A stretch of DNA of 64,000 bases from DASRDU01 sp046331565. GTDB taxonomy: Bacteria; Acidobacteriota; Blastocatellia; RBC074. Shown here piece by piece: positions 1 through 9,480 of the stretch (position 1 is its first letter; the number at the start of each line of letters is the position of its first letter). The stretch spans positions 124,001-188,000 of the forward strand of contig JAXLQP010000008.1 of the NCBI GenBank assembly GCA_046331565.1. The letters are read 5' to 3'. The position numbers were made by a program, and so were the translations under genes. The notes beneath the pieces were generated by a model, which searched no databases, had not been told where the DNA came from, and worked only from the letters and a program-made list of their open reading frames with translations.

Positions 1-1
1 C

Positions 2-1063
2 CATTACGGCGATTCGCCGATTACCGGCGACGGCATTACTTCGACTCTCAGGCGCAGGCTGCAACTTCGCTTCGGTGATGGCGGGCACGGCTTCGTGCTC
101 ACGGCTCGTCCCTGGGGCTGGTACAACCACATCGGAGTGAAACACGACGCAGGCAGCGGATGGACGAGCGAGCCGATGTTCATTTCGCGTGGCGATCATC
201 TGTTCGGTTACGGCTGCGCCAGTTTTACGGCGAGCGCGGCGGGCGTCACGGCGACTTTCAGCACCGCTGATGAAGGCGACATCGGGCGCAGCGTGACCGC
301 GTTCGACGTGTACTTTCTGGCGCAGCCGAATGGCGGTGATTTCGAGGTTGAAGTTGATGGCGCGCTGCACTCGCGGGTGACGACGCGCAGCGAGGATATT
401 CATTCAGGCTTTCATCGCGTGCAGGTCGCGGCGGGCGCGCACACGCTGACGCTTCGCACGGTCGGCAATGGTCAGGTGCGAATGTTCGGCGTCGTGCTGG
501 AAAACGGCGAACGCGGCGCCCAGTACGATTCGCTTGGTGATAACGGCGCGTTCATCGGACTGCTGGCCGATGACATGAATGAGTCGCACTGGACTGAACA
601 GTTGCGCCATCGCCGACCTGATCTGGTCATTCTCAATTACGGCACGAACGAAAGCGAGTTTGAGAACTGGCCGATGGATAAATACGAACGCGACACCAGA
701 GAAGTCATTCGCCGCGTGCGTGCGGCGCTGCCTGAGGCTTCGATTCTGCTGCTCAGTCCGATGGATCGCGGCATTCGCGCCAAAGGCGGCGACATCATCA
801 CACGCCCGACGATTCCGAAACTCGTCGCAGCGCAGCGCAAATTTGCGGCTGACAACGGCTGCGCTTTTTTTGACACCTTTACTGCCATGGGCGGCGAAGG
901 CACAGCGGCCCGCTGGCTGGTCGCAAAGCCGAAGCTGATGGGTGGCGATTACACGCACCCGACCTGGCAGGGATCTGAAATCGTCGGCTCGCTGATTCAC
1001 GATGCGATCATCCGGGCTTACGAAAATTACAAACGACATCCGGCCACACCGCTGGCTGAATAA
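2..1063 (+). CDS. SGNH/GDSL-type hydrolase, 5' end outside window
   Basis: Esterase or lipase of the SGNH hydrolase fold. The frame is open from the first bases of the window, so the true start and any signal peptide lie upstream. A GTG at 95 would be an internal start and would cut off block I. Visible family blocks are the nucleophile block HYGDSP at the window edge, the Asn/Gly block LNYGTNE (about 648-668) and the Asp-His block GDYTHPT (about 945-965). It is followed closely by an acyl carrier protein and a KAS III, which suggests an acyl-transfer or deacylation role in the same pathway (inference). Substrate unknown. Confidence 0.85.
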   Translation, partial: HYGDSPITGDGITSTLRRRLQLRFGDGGHGFVLTARPWGWYNHIGVKHDAGSGWTSEPMFISRGDHLFGYGCASFTASAAGVTATFSTADEGDIGRSVTAFDVYFLAQPNGGDFEVEVDGALHSRVTTRSEDIHSGFHRVQVAAGAHTLTLRTVGNGQVRMFGVVLENGERGAQYDSLGDNGAFIGLLADDMNESHWTEQLRHRRPDLVILNYGTNESEFENWPMDKYERDTREVIRRVRAALPEASILLLSPMDRGIRAKGGDIITRPTIPKLVAAQRKFAADNGCAFFDTFTAMGGEGTAARWLVAKPKLMGGDYTHPTWQGSEIVGSLIHDAIIRAYENYKRHPATPLAE

Positions 1064-1193
1064 CCATGCGGGCGCGCAGCTCATCCTGCCTGCCGGTTCG
1101 GAGCAGGCGCACGAATGGCTTTGTCGAAAAGCCACAGTCGCACAACAGACAGGCAGGATGAGCCGCGCGCCCGAAACTCAAACGGAGCTTTTT

Positions 1194-1436
1194 ATGTTGC
1201 CTGAAACAGTCATGACTTATCTGCACGATGCGGCGCGACAGTCACGCACGGCGCTGCCTGACCACAACACTTCGCTCTTTGCAGCGGGTGTGCTTGATTC
1301 ATTCTCGCTGGTTGATTTCGTCACGCTGCTTGAAAGCGAATGCGGCATCAGAGTCGCTGATGCCGAACTGCGGCCCGAAAACTTCGACACCATCGCCAGA
1401 GTCGAAGCCTTTATCGAACGCGCCCGCACGAACTGA
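1194..1436 (+). CDS. Acyl carrier protein
   Basis: An 80-residue acyl carrier protein, the normal family length. The 4'-phosphopantetheine attachment site is Ser36 in GVLDSFSLVDF, followed by the acidic helix LLESE. The start at 1194 has a CGGAG ribosome site about 7 nt upstream; an ATG at 1158 in the same frame has a poorer site and would add 12 residues. It lies 12 bp before the KAS III gene and about 130 bp after the SGNH hydrolase, all on the same strand, so it is probably a dedicated carrier rather than the housekeeping AcpP (no fab genes in view). Confidence 0.88.
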   Translation: MLPETVMTYLHDAARQSRTALPDHNTSLFAAGVLDSFSLVDFVTLLESECGIRVADAELRPENFDTIARVEAFIERARTN

Positions 1437-1448
1437 AGGAGCAGGGCT

Positions 1449-2468
1449 ATGAGTTGTTACATCACCGGCTGCGGCGCCGCATTGCCTGCGCGCATCGTGA
1501 CGAATGAAGAACTCGCGCCGCAGCTTGGCGTCACACCGGAATGGATTGAAGCGAAATCAGGGATTCGTGAACGTCGCTGGGTTGAAGCTCACGAGTCGGC
1601 CTCTGAGCTGGCCGCAATGGCTGTGCGCGAAGCACTGAATGACGCAGGCTTGAAAGCTGAACAGATTGATTACCTGATCGGCGGCACGCTGTCGCCTGAT
1701 TATCAGGTGCCGGGCATTGCGCCGCTTGTGCAGCGCAAACTGGCCGGGTGCGGCAACGTTCCGGCGGTTGATCTGCGCGTCGGCTGCTGCGCGATTTTGT
1801 ACAGCCTGCAAATCGCGCGGGCGCTGATTGCATCACGCGCCGCGCGCCACGTCGTCTGTTTCGGAGCCGAAGCGCAGTCAAAAGGACTTGAGCTGAACGA
1901 ACGCAGCGCCGAACTGAGCATGCTCTTTGGCGACGGCGCAGGCGCAGTGATGGTCAGTCATCAGCCACGCAGTCCAGCGAATGATTTTGCGCTGCGGATT
2001 GATGACGTGCTGATTGCGACTGACGGAAACTTTGCGGAAGACCTGGGCGTGCGCGCTCCCGGTTCGGGCAACGGAGCGCGCTGGTTCGATGCCGGTCAGA
2101 TCGAAGCGAATCTGCATCGTCCGGCAATGAATGGCCGCAGCGTGATTCTGCACGCGGTACGCAAGCTGTCTGAAGCGGCAACGTCCATCACCACGCGCAA
2201 TGAAATCACTTTCGATCAGATTGAAGTTGTCATTCCGCATCAGGCCAACGCCAACCTGCTGCGTTCGCTCAGCACGCAGCTTCGCCTTCCCGAAGAGCGC
2301 ATCGTCAGCAACGTGGCGCGTTACGGCAACACGAGCGGCGCGTCAGCCTTTCTTGCGCTCGCTCAGGCCCGGCGCGAAGGCCGTCTGCGTCCGGGCGCAC
2401 GAGTTTTATTTCTGGCTTTTGGCGCAGGCTTCACGTGGGGTGCGGTACTGGGACAGGTATGTGAATAA
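1449..2468 (+). CDS. 3-oxoacyl-ACP synthase III family protein (FabH-like)
   Basis: A 339-residue KAS III family condensing enzyme. The FabH-type triad is visible: Cys113 in DLRVGCCA, His264 in VVIPHQANAN and Asn294 in RYGNTSGAS, so it should be catalytically competent. Family members join an acyl-CoA or acyl-ACP to malonyl-ACP or transfer acyl groups. The start has a GAAGGAG site. The neighbouring ACP and SGNH hydrolase point to a specialised acyl or polyketide-like pathway, whose remaining genes would lie before the window. Specificity cannot be read from sequence, so I give no gene symbol. Confidence 0.88.
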   Translation: MSCYITGCGAALPARIVTNEELAPQLGVTPEWIEAKSGIRERRWVEAHESASELAAMAVREALNDAGLKAEQIDYLIGGTLSPDYQVPGIAPLVQRKLAGCGNVPAVDLRVGCCAILYSLQIARALIASRAARHVVCFGAEAQSKGLELNERSAELSMLFGDGAGAVMVSHQPRSPANDFALRIDDVLIATDGNFAEDLGVRAPGSGNGARWFDAGQIEANLHRPAMNGRSVILHAVRKLSEAATSITTRNEITFDQIEVVIPHQANANLLRSLSTQLRLPEERIVSNVARYGNTSGASAFLALAQARREGRLRPGARVLFLAFGAGFTWGAVLGQVCE

Positions 2469-2914
2469 AACTTCTGACAATCAACAAATCAGTTTTCATC
2501 AAAGAAACCGGGCGCACCCACGTAGTAACGAATTTATTCGTTTGTCTTTGAAAAGCCTGGCCTCGCAAACACAACGAATGAATTCGTTACTACGGGGATG
2601 TGTCCGGTCACTTCGAAGATGGCAGCGATGAATTGACTGCGTTGTGTCTGATTCTGCGCTGAGCTTCCTCAAACTCTCCTGCTGCCAGCCATATTTCGGC
2701 TGGCATTTTTTTCTCCATCGCGGATAATCTTGTTTCAGCCCCCTGCGCTGATCGCAATTTAATGTCCCCTGCTGATTAAGAAAGAGTTCATTGCAGATGG
2801 CCGGATGATGCAACCATCGTTCGGGCTGTTGCTTCCAAGGGCAGCGTGCTGGCTGCGTTGCAGTCCGTCGCGCTTTCCGCCGGGCAGGAGGCCATTCATC
2901 AGGAGAGGCAGTTT
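2469..2914. other. Intergenic region with a long imperfect palindrome
   Basis: No credible gene. It contains the palindromic element at 2509-2607, then low-complexity flanks. The only clear translation signal is the AGGAGAGG (2901-2908) serving the TPR gene. The ATG-initiated frame that begins at 2846 upstream of that gene is not supported by any ribosome site. Confidence 0.6.
2509..2607. repeat. Palindromic intergenic element (REP/MITE-like)
   Basis: Inverted repeat with arms at 2521-2542 and 2573-2594 that match at 21 of 22 positions (core GTAGTAACGAAT). Weaker pairing extends outward over 2509-2525 and 2591-2607 (13 of 17). The internal loop is about 30 bp. There is no T-tract, so it is not an obvious terminator. 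The form is that of a dispersed palindromic element; copy number in the genome is not known from this window. Confidence 0.75.
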
Positions 2915-4003
<1,089 letters not shown>

Positions 4004-4006
4004 AAT

Positions 4007-4131
4007 AGTGGTTAGTGGTTAGTGGTTAGTGAAGAGTGGAGAGTGAACAGTGAACAGTGGAAAGAGAGAACTGCTCTTAACCGCTCGCTCTCCACTCTTC
4101 ACTAACCACTGACCACTAACCACTAACCACT
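4007..4131. repeat. Palindrome built from GTGGTTA heptamers
   Basis: The left arm (about 4007-4048) carries three tandem AGTGGTT units followed by AGTGAAGAGTGGAGAGTGAAC. The right arm (about 4083-4131) is nearly its reverse complement, with one extra unit. The centre contains ACAGTGAACAGTGG. The transcript would fold into a long hairpin between the TPR and lipoprotein genes. The heptamer repetition suggests a slippage-prone dispersed repeat. Confidence 0.8.
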
Positions 4132-4226
4132 TCTTTAGTCTTTGCCTGATGCCGCTGTTGGATGTACCATCCCGCAAGCCCCCTGAGTCTTCCGAATTCA
4201 TCAACTCTGTCTGACAAGGAAAATTT

Positions 4227-5267
4227 ATGCTGCTGAAACGATGGCGCCCGGTCGCCTGGCATGATTGTGTAGGTTTGCTGTTCGTCCTGACGGCCCTGCT
4301 GCTGGCGGGCTGTTCCAGCATCGGAATCGGAACTGAGACGGCTTATGTGGTGTCGGCGCGGATGACGCTGCTCAGCAGCACGGCCAAGGTTTCAAAGCCG
4401 GTCGGAGAACTGAAAAACGGCGACAAGGTGACGATTGTCGAACGCCTCGAAGAAGGCGGCAGAAGCTGGGCCAGATTGCGCGGGCCGGGCGGACAGAACG
4501 GCTGGGCCGATGCGCGCTTTCTGGTCAGCGAGGATGTGGTTGAAAACCTGCGCAAGCTGGCCGATCAGGCCAAAGACATTCCGGCCCAGGCGCTGGCCGA
4601 ATCAAAAGCCTACCTGAAACTGCGGCTCTCACCTGACCGCGCCTCTGATGACAACGCCGTGACGAGGCTCGCGCCGGGCACCGTTTTTGAAATCATCGAA
4701 CGCGAACGCAAACCGCGCCCGGCCAGCCTTGAAAACAAAAGCAGCACCACCGACGACAACGAGGACAAGGACACTGAACAGAAATTCGATGACTGGTACA
4801 AGGTGCGCGTCAGGGACAACCAGGTGTTGCCCGCCGGATGGGTTTACGGCGGTTCGCTGCAATTCAATATTCCCGACGAGATCAGCTCTTACGCTTCCGC
4901 CGGTTATCGCATTGTCGGGTGGCAGAAAATCGGCACTGTCACTGATGATGCCGGACGTTCAGGCGGCGCGTATCTGGTGTTTGAAAAGGAAATTTTCCCT
5001 GATGACAAGGATCGCAGCGGGAAAGAGGATTTCGACCGCATCAAGGTCAATTCCTGGGATCCGGCCAGGCGTGATTACACCACTCCCGTGCGCGAAAACA
5101 TTCGCGGCAGGCTGCCGGTCATCCTGAAAATGGAAGGCAATCGGGGTCGCTTTGAACTCAGGGAACTTGACGGCAGCGACAACCTGCAAACCAGGGAAGG
5201 AACCATTGAACTCGCCCGCGATGGCCGGGTCACTGTCACCGGCCTGAAAAACGGGAAGAAAAAATAA
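4227..5267 (+). CDS. Lipoprotein with SH3-like domain
   Basis: A 346-residue predicted lipoprotein. The lipobox LLAGC ends at Cys29 after a hydrophobic signal. A bacterial SH3-like domain follows (about 38-105, with ARMTLLSSTAKVSKPVGELKNGDKV and GWADARFL), and a second half-related segment at about 125-210 is broken by a charged linker rich in Asp, Glu and Lys. The C-terminal part (about 215-346) is not recognised. SH3-like modules of this type often bind peptidoglycan or protein partners in the envelope. AAGGAAAA precedes the start. Confidence 0.78.
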   Translation: MLLKRWRPVAWHDCVGLLFVLTALLLAGCSSIGIGTETAYVVSARMTLLSSTAKVSKPVGELKNGDKVTIVERLEEGGRSWARLRGPGGQNGWADARFLVSEDVVENLRKLADQAKDIPAQALAESKAYLKLRLSPDRASDDNAVTRLAPGTVFEIIERERKPRPASLENKSSTTDDNEDKDTEQKFDDWYKVRVRDNQVLPAGWVYGGSLQFNIPDEISSYASAGYRIVGWQKIGTVTDDAGRSGGAYLVFEKEIFPDDKDRSGKEDFDRIKVNSWDPARRDYTTPVRENIRGRLPVILKMEGNRGRFELRELDGSDNLQTREGTIELARDGRVTVTGLKNGKKK

Positions 5268-5590
5268 TGCCCCGTCCTGTCAGGGCTTTGTGCGGCTTAA
5301 GCCGGACTTAACTTGACCTCGCCTGAGGGCTGTTTTACCCTGTCGTCCTTAGTGGCGTACCCCTCATATTCAGTAGCAATTTTCGATCATCACAGTGCAG
5401 CGGCCCGCCACCATCAGGGCGGGCTGCCCCTGACAATGACAGGCGCTCGCAAGCAGGCGCGGCAATCATCAATATAGCCAGCCGGGATGAAAACAGGTCG
5501 TAATCCCATACGTGTCCATCGGCACTGAAACTTTCAGTCAGCTTCAGTGCGGCGGACTCATCATCACACGTTTTCGCAGGAGATAAATCT
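5268..5590. other. Intergenic region before the TonB receptor
   Basis: No gene seen. A GC-rich hairpin lies at 5400-5433 (CGGCCCGCC with GGCGGGCTG, one mismatch) in what is probably the leader of the receptor gene. The AGGAGATAAATCT before 5591 is the receptor's ribosome site. I could not identify a clear promoter. Confidence 0.45.
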
Positions 5591-8500
5591 ATGTCACAGA
5601 ACTTACGTGCATCAGTGTGCATGCTGCTGCTCGTGGCCTGTTGCCTCGTACTCGGCACAAGCCGCGCACTAGCCCAGGCACAGGCCAGCACGGGACAGAT
5701 TTCCGGTGCCGTGCGCGACAGCGCCGGAGCCGCTGTTCCCAATGCAACTGTCAAAGTGAAAAGCTCCCAGACCGGACTGGAACGAACAGCCACAACGACC
5801 GAAGAAGGACTTTACCGCGTCGTGCTGCTGCCGCCCGGCCCTTATGTCGTCTCGGCTGAAGCGAGCGGCTTTGCCAAAGCTGAAGTGACCGGAGTAATCG
5901 TTTCTGTCGGACAGATTACCGACGCCAACATCACGGTCGGAGTCTCCGGCGTTTCCGAGGCAGTGACGGTCACGGCTGAAGCCGTTCAGACGACCACTTC
6001 ACAGCCTGACGCGCTGATCAACGAAACGGCCATTAACAACCTGCCGATCAACGGTCGCCGCTTCCAGGACTTCGTGACGCTGACGCCGACCGCGCAGGTT
6101 GACCCGCAGCGCGGGCAGATTTCACTCTCAGGTCAGCGCGGCATCAATTCCAACATCAACGTTGATGGCGTGGATTACAACCAGCCGTTCTTCGGCGGCA
6201 TTCGTGGTGGTGAACGCTCGAACACGGCGTTTACCATCCCGCAGGAATCAATCAAGGAATTTCAGGTCGTGGCTGCCGGGTATTCGGCTGAGTTCGGGCG
6301 CTCGACGGGTGGCGTCGTCACTGCGGTGACCAAGTCGGGAACCAATCAGTATCACGGTTCCGGCTTCTATCTGATCCGGCATCGTGAACTGTCGCGCAAC
6401 AATGATTTTTATGATGCGCTGGCGGCCAACCTGGGACGCGAAGTGATTGCAGCGCCGACTCAGCATCAGTTTGGCGGCTCATTCGGCGGGCCGATCAAAC
6501 GTGACAAAGCGTTCTTTTTCGGCTCCTACGAGCAGCAGCGTGTGCGCAATCCGCGTCAGGTCTTCTTCGATAACATTGCGACCTTCACCCCAACTGCGAA
6601 CACGCAGGAAGCCTTTGATTTTTACAAGGGCCTGCAAACGCCGTTTGAGCAGACCAACGACGCCAAAGCCGGGCTGGCGCGTTTTGATTACAGCTTCAAC
6701 GACGCACATCGCTTCAATGTTCGTTACAGCCAGAGCAACAACAACGCGCTCAACGCCAACGCCACCGGGAATCAGTTGTTCCCGACCACTGTCAGCGCGC
6801 TTTCAAATAACGGTACAGAGCAGGATCGCACCTACACGGTCACCGGCCAGTTGACGGATTTCTTTGCTGCCAATCTGGTCAACGAATTGCGCGCCCAATA
6901 CACGCGCGAAGTCCGTCCGCGCCTGGCCAACGCGCAATCGCCGACTGTGACCAACAACATTGGCCGATTCGGCACAGTCAACTTCCTGCCGACGACACAG
7001 TTTGACTGGCGTGTGCAGGTCTATAACAACCTGACCTGGATTCTCGGCAATCACAGTTTCAAATTCGGCGCTGAAGTTAATCACACCTTCGCGGATCAGA
7101 CCTTCGCGTTCAATCAGTTCGGCGCTTTCAGCATCTCCGGCACGAACAATACGACACTGCTCGATATTATGTCGTATACGCCGAGCATCACGACCGGCAC
7201 GACCATCAATCGCTTCGATTCGACCGCTGTCACTTATCTGCGGCAGATCGGCAATGGGCGGCTGGCGCTGAAAATGGATGAATTTTCCTTCTATGTGCAG
7301 GACGCCTGGCGAATTCGCCCGAATCTGACGCTGAATTACGGGCTGCGCTGGGAAGGTCAGTTCAATCCGTCACCGGAAGCAACCAACGATGCGCTGGTCA
7401 ATAAAGTGCGCGGCTTTCGCTTCCCCTCAGGCCATGTCGTTGATCCGACCTTCATTCCTGACAACACTGATCAGTTCGGCCCCCGTCTCGGAATCGCGTG
7501 GGATCCATTCAAAAACAACAGAACGGTAATTCGCGCCTTTGGCGGCGTTTATTATGCGCGGACGCCGATGCTGCTGTTTGCAGCGCCGCTCAACAACTTC
7601 CGCAATCCGCCGGGTGATCTTTCAATTCAGCTTCCGCTTTCGACGGCCAGCCTTCCAGCCAGCAGTCCAAACAAGAATTGCACGACCGTTTATTGCCAGT
7701 TCAAACTGCTGGGCATTGACCTCAACACTACCCCGCTCGACAAGCTGCCGGTGCTGACTGCACAGCAGGTGCAATCGGTCGCGCAGGCGCTGGGCTTGTC
7801 AGGCTTCGATCCCTTCACCGGAGCAGCGCCGATTACCTGGGCGAACGATTACAAGAATCCGCGTTCGTATCAGTTCGGCGGCGGCGTTGAGCGTGAAATC
7901 GGCGGCGGGCTGAGCGTCGGGATTGATTACAGCCAGATCAACACGATGTACCTCCAGCGTAATCGTGATCTGAACCTGCCTGTGCCGGTGCTGCGTTCGA
8001 CAACGGTTGATCCGGCGCAACGCCCGTTCTTCGGCACGCGCAATGGTTCCGTTCCGTTCCAGCCGCGCCCGATTCCCAGCCTGGGCAGCGTGCAGGTGCG
8101 TGAATCAACCGGGCGTTCGGTCTATCAGGCCATGACCGTGCGCGCCAACCTGCGTCGCAAGCGGGTGCAGTTCAATGCCTTCTATACACTCTCGCGCTCG
8201 CTTTCGGATGACGACAACGAACGTGATGCAGGCGGCGTCAGCTTTGAAAATGCCTACAATCTGGCTTCCGAATTCAACTATTCGCGGCTGGATCGGCGGC
8301 ATCAGTTTGTCGCCAACCCGGTTGTCTTTCTGCCTTACGGCGTTGAGGTTTCAAGCGCCCTGCGCCTGCGGTCGGCACTCCCGATTGACGTCGGTTTCGG
8401 CAGCGACGCCAACGGTGATCTGGGCGGCCCGGATCGTCCGTACAGTGCGGCTGGCGTGCCGTTCAAGCGTAACGCTTTCCGCAACCTGGCAGTCAGAGAC

Positions 8501-8776
8501 ATTGACCTGCGGGTGCAGAAGAGTTTCAGCTTCAGCGAAGACAAACGGCTGGTCTTCTCGGTGGAGTTCTTCAATCTGCCGAATCTCAAGAACATTCAGC
8601 TTGCGGGCAGCCGAGTCACCAATTACTGCGCCAGCCCGATTCCGGCTGATTGCGGATTTGTCGCGCCATCCAACGTTGATTTCCTCAAGACGAAGGATTC
8701 CAGCGGCAACTTCATTCTGACGAATAATCCCGGCGCACCGTTCCAGGTGCAGCTTGGCGCACGTTTCCAGTTCTGA
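5591..8776 (+). CDS. TonB-dependent receptor, Oar-like
   Basis: A 1061-residue outer-membrane protein. Order: signal peptide (1-29, ending RALAQAQ), carboxypeptidase regulatory-like beta domain (about 35-115, GQISGAVRDSAGAAVPNATV), plug domain (about 130-245, with the typical STGGVVTAVTKSGTN), then a long beta barrel ending in aromatic GARFQF. This architecture is the Oar/CarbopepD_reg receptor family, which is greatly expanded in acidobacteria. It likely imports or senses a large substrate, possibly peptide or glycan, but the ligand is unknown. AGGAGATAA supports the start, and a strong bidirectional terminator follows. Confidence 0.92.
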   Translation: MSQNLRASVCMLLLVACCLVLGTSRALAQAQASTGQISGAVRDSAGAAVPNATVKVKSSQTGLERTATTTEEGLYRVVLLPPGPYVVSAEASGFAKAEVTGVIVSVGQITDANITVGVSGVSEAVTVTAEAVQTTTSQPDALINETAINNLPINGRRFQDFVTLTPTAQVDPQRGQISLSGQRGINSNINVDGVDYNQPFFGGIRGGERSNTAFTIPQESIKEFQVVAAGYSAEFGRSTGGVVTAVTKSGTNQYHGSGFYLIRHRELSRNNDFYDALAANLGREVIAAPTQHQFGGSFGGPIKRDKAFFFGSYEQQRVRNPRQVFFDNIATFTPTANTQEAFDFYKGLQTPFEQTNDAKAGLARFDYSFNDAHRFNVRYSQSNNNALNANATGNQLFPTTVSALSNNGTEQDRTYTVTGQLTDFFAANLVNELRAQYTREVRPRLANAQSPTVTNNIGRFGTVNFLPTTQFDWRVQVYNNLTWILGNHSFKFGAEVNHTFADQTFAFNQFGAFSISGTNNTTLLDIMSYTPSITTGTTINRFDSTAVTYLRQIGNGRLALKMDEFSFYVQDAWRIRPNLTLNYGLRWEGQFNPSPEATNDALVNKVRGFRFPSGHVVDPTFIPDNTDQFGPRLGIAWDPFKNNRTVIRAFGGVYYARTPMLLFAAPLNNFRNPPGDLSIQLPLSTASLPASSPNKNCTTVYCQFKLLGIDLNTTPLDKLPVLTAQQVQSVAQALGLSGFDPFTGAAPITWANDYKNPRSYQFGGGVEREIGGGLSVGIDYSQINTMYLQRNRDLNLPVPVLRSTTVDPAQRPFFGTRNGSVPFQPRPIPSLGSVQVRESTGRSVYQAMTVRANLRRKRVQFNAFYTLSRSLSDDDNERDAGGVSFENAYNLASEFNYSRLDRRHQFVANPVVFLPYGVEVSSALRLRSALPIDVGFGSDANGDLGGPDRPYSAAGVPFKRNAFRNLAVRDIDLRVQKSFSFSEDKRLVFSVEFFNLPNLKNIQLAGSRVTNYCASPIPADCGFVAPSNVDFLKTKDSSGNFILTNNPGAPFQVQLGARFQF

Positions 8777-8800
8777 TCTGATGCGCAGTCAGAAAAAATC

Positions 8801-8836
8801 AGCGGCAGCAGAATCAGGTTCTGCTGCCGCTTTTTT
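8801..8836. terminator. Bidirectional rho-independent terminator
   Basis: Perfect 13-bp stem: AGCGGCAGCAGAA (8801-8813) with TTCTGCTGCCGCT (8819-8831), a 5-nt loop, then six T on the plus strand (8831-8836). An A-run at 8793-8798 provides the T-tract for the minus strand. It ends both the TonB receptor and the convergent peroxiredoxin. Confidence 0.92.
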
Positions 8837-8860
8837 ATGACTGCACAATTGCTGAACGCC

Positions 8861-9337
8861 TTAGAGCCGGTCAAGCACGGCTATCACGTCCTGGCTGTGC
8901 GTGTCGGTTTTCACTTTGCGAAAGATGTGCGCGAGGCGGCCCTGCTCGTCAATGATGAAGGTCGAACGCAGCACGCCCATGACTTTCTTCCCGTACATGT
9001 TTTTCTCGCCCCACGCGCCGTATTTTTCCATGACCGTGTGATCAGGATCAGACAGCAGCGTGAAGGGCAACTGGTATTTTTCGGTGAACTTCTGATGCGA
9101 CTGCTGATCGTCGCCGCTGACGCCGAGGACTTCGACGCCGCGCTGCTGCAACTCAGTGAATGCGTCGCGGAACCCGCACGCTTCCTTCGTTCAGCCAGGC
9201 GTGGCGTCTTTCGGATAAAAATAAAGCACGACCTTTCTGCCTTTGTAATCAGACAGCTTCACCGTTTTGCCTGCGGTGTTTCTGAGACTGAAGGCCGGAG
9301 CCTTGTCACCGATTTTCAGTTCTGAATTTTCGGGCAT
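8861..9337 (-). CDS. bcp: Selenocysteine-containing peroxiredoxin (BCP/PrxQ type)
   Basis: A 158-residue thiol peroxidase of the bacterioferritin comigratory protein family, reading through an in-frame TGA at 9191-9193 as selenocysteine 49. Upstream, residues 1-48 read MPENSELKIGDKAPAFSL to YFYPKDATPG; downstream continues TKEACGFRD and then a normal BCP body to LDRL. The TGA falls exactly on the peroxidatic Cys of the TPGC-T motif, and the resolving Cys54 five residues later is kept, as in E. coli Bcp (Cys45/Cys50). Start ATG at 9337 with AGGAG 8 nt before it. A SECIS-like hairpin lies just after the TGA. Without recoding, only a 96-residue fragment from a TTG at 9151 would be predicted. The alternative is a nonsense mutation, but both halves show no decay and the codon position is the typical selenium site. 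Confidence 0.85.
9158..9190 (-). promoter_or_regulatory. Bacterial SECIS-like element
   Basis: Minus-strand RNA directly 3' of the UGA. Nucleotides 9184-9158 fold into 3 + 4 + 4 base pairs with single bulges (A at 9161, G at 9166): GAA/UUC, GCGU/ACGC, GCGG/CCGC, capped by a 3-nt loop GUU (9173-9171). Seventeen nucleotides separate the UGA from the loop, and the first loop base is G. This fits the known bacterial SECIS pattern recognised by SelB, including a bulged base below a GU-bearing loop. Confidence 0.78.
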
Positions 9338-9360
9338 TCAATGTTCTCCTGAAAGAATTT

Positions 9361-9453
9361 TTTATCCACGAAGCCACACGAAGAAAACACGAAGTGAAAC
9401 CCTGAACAGTTCTGGTTTTCTTCGTGATCTCTTCGTGTGGCTTCGTGGATAAA
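9361..9453. repeat. Palindromic intergenic element (TTTATCCACGAAG type)
   Basis: Near-perfect inverted repeat: left arm 9361-9401, right arm 9414-9453, sharing TTTATCCACGAAGCCACACG and its complement, with only a few mismatches near the centre. It also contains the repeated word CACGAAG. It lies between the secreted protein gene and the peroxiredoxin gene, both on the minus strand, so a transcript would carry a long hairpin. Confidence 0.82.
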
Positions 9454-9480
9454 TTTATCCCTGAAAACCATCCAGCGTGA

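Noticed and set aside
404..1135. A 243-codon minus-strand frame opposite the SGNH hydrolase
   Set aside because: Shadow of the real gene in a GC-rich region; no domain and no ribosome site.
4019..4321. A 100-codon minus-strand frame over the heptamer palindrome
   Set aside because: It translates the repeat itself and non-coding DNA; no ribosome site.
9191..9193. Reading the peroxiredoxin TGA as a nonsense mutation or pseudogene
   Set aside because: Both halves of the frame are undamaged, the stop sits exactly on the catalytic Cys codon and a SECIS-type hairpin follows. Kept as the alternative, but less likely.
8837..9325. A 162-codon plus-strand frame across the peroxiredoxin gene
   Set aside because: It is the antisense of the peroxiredoxin gene, has no ribosome site or recognisable domain, and is cut by the strong terminator hairpin at its start.
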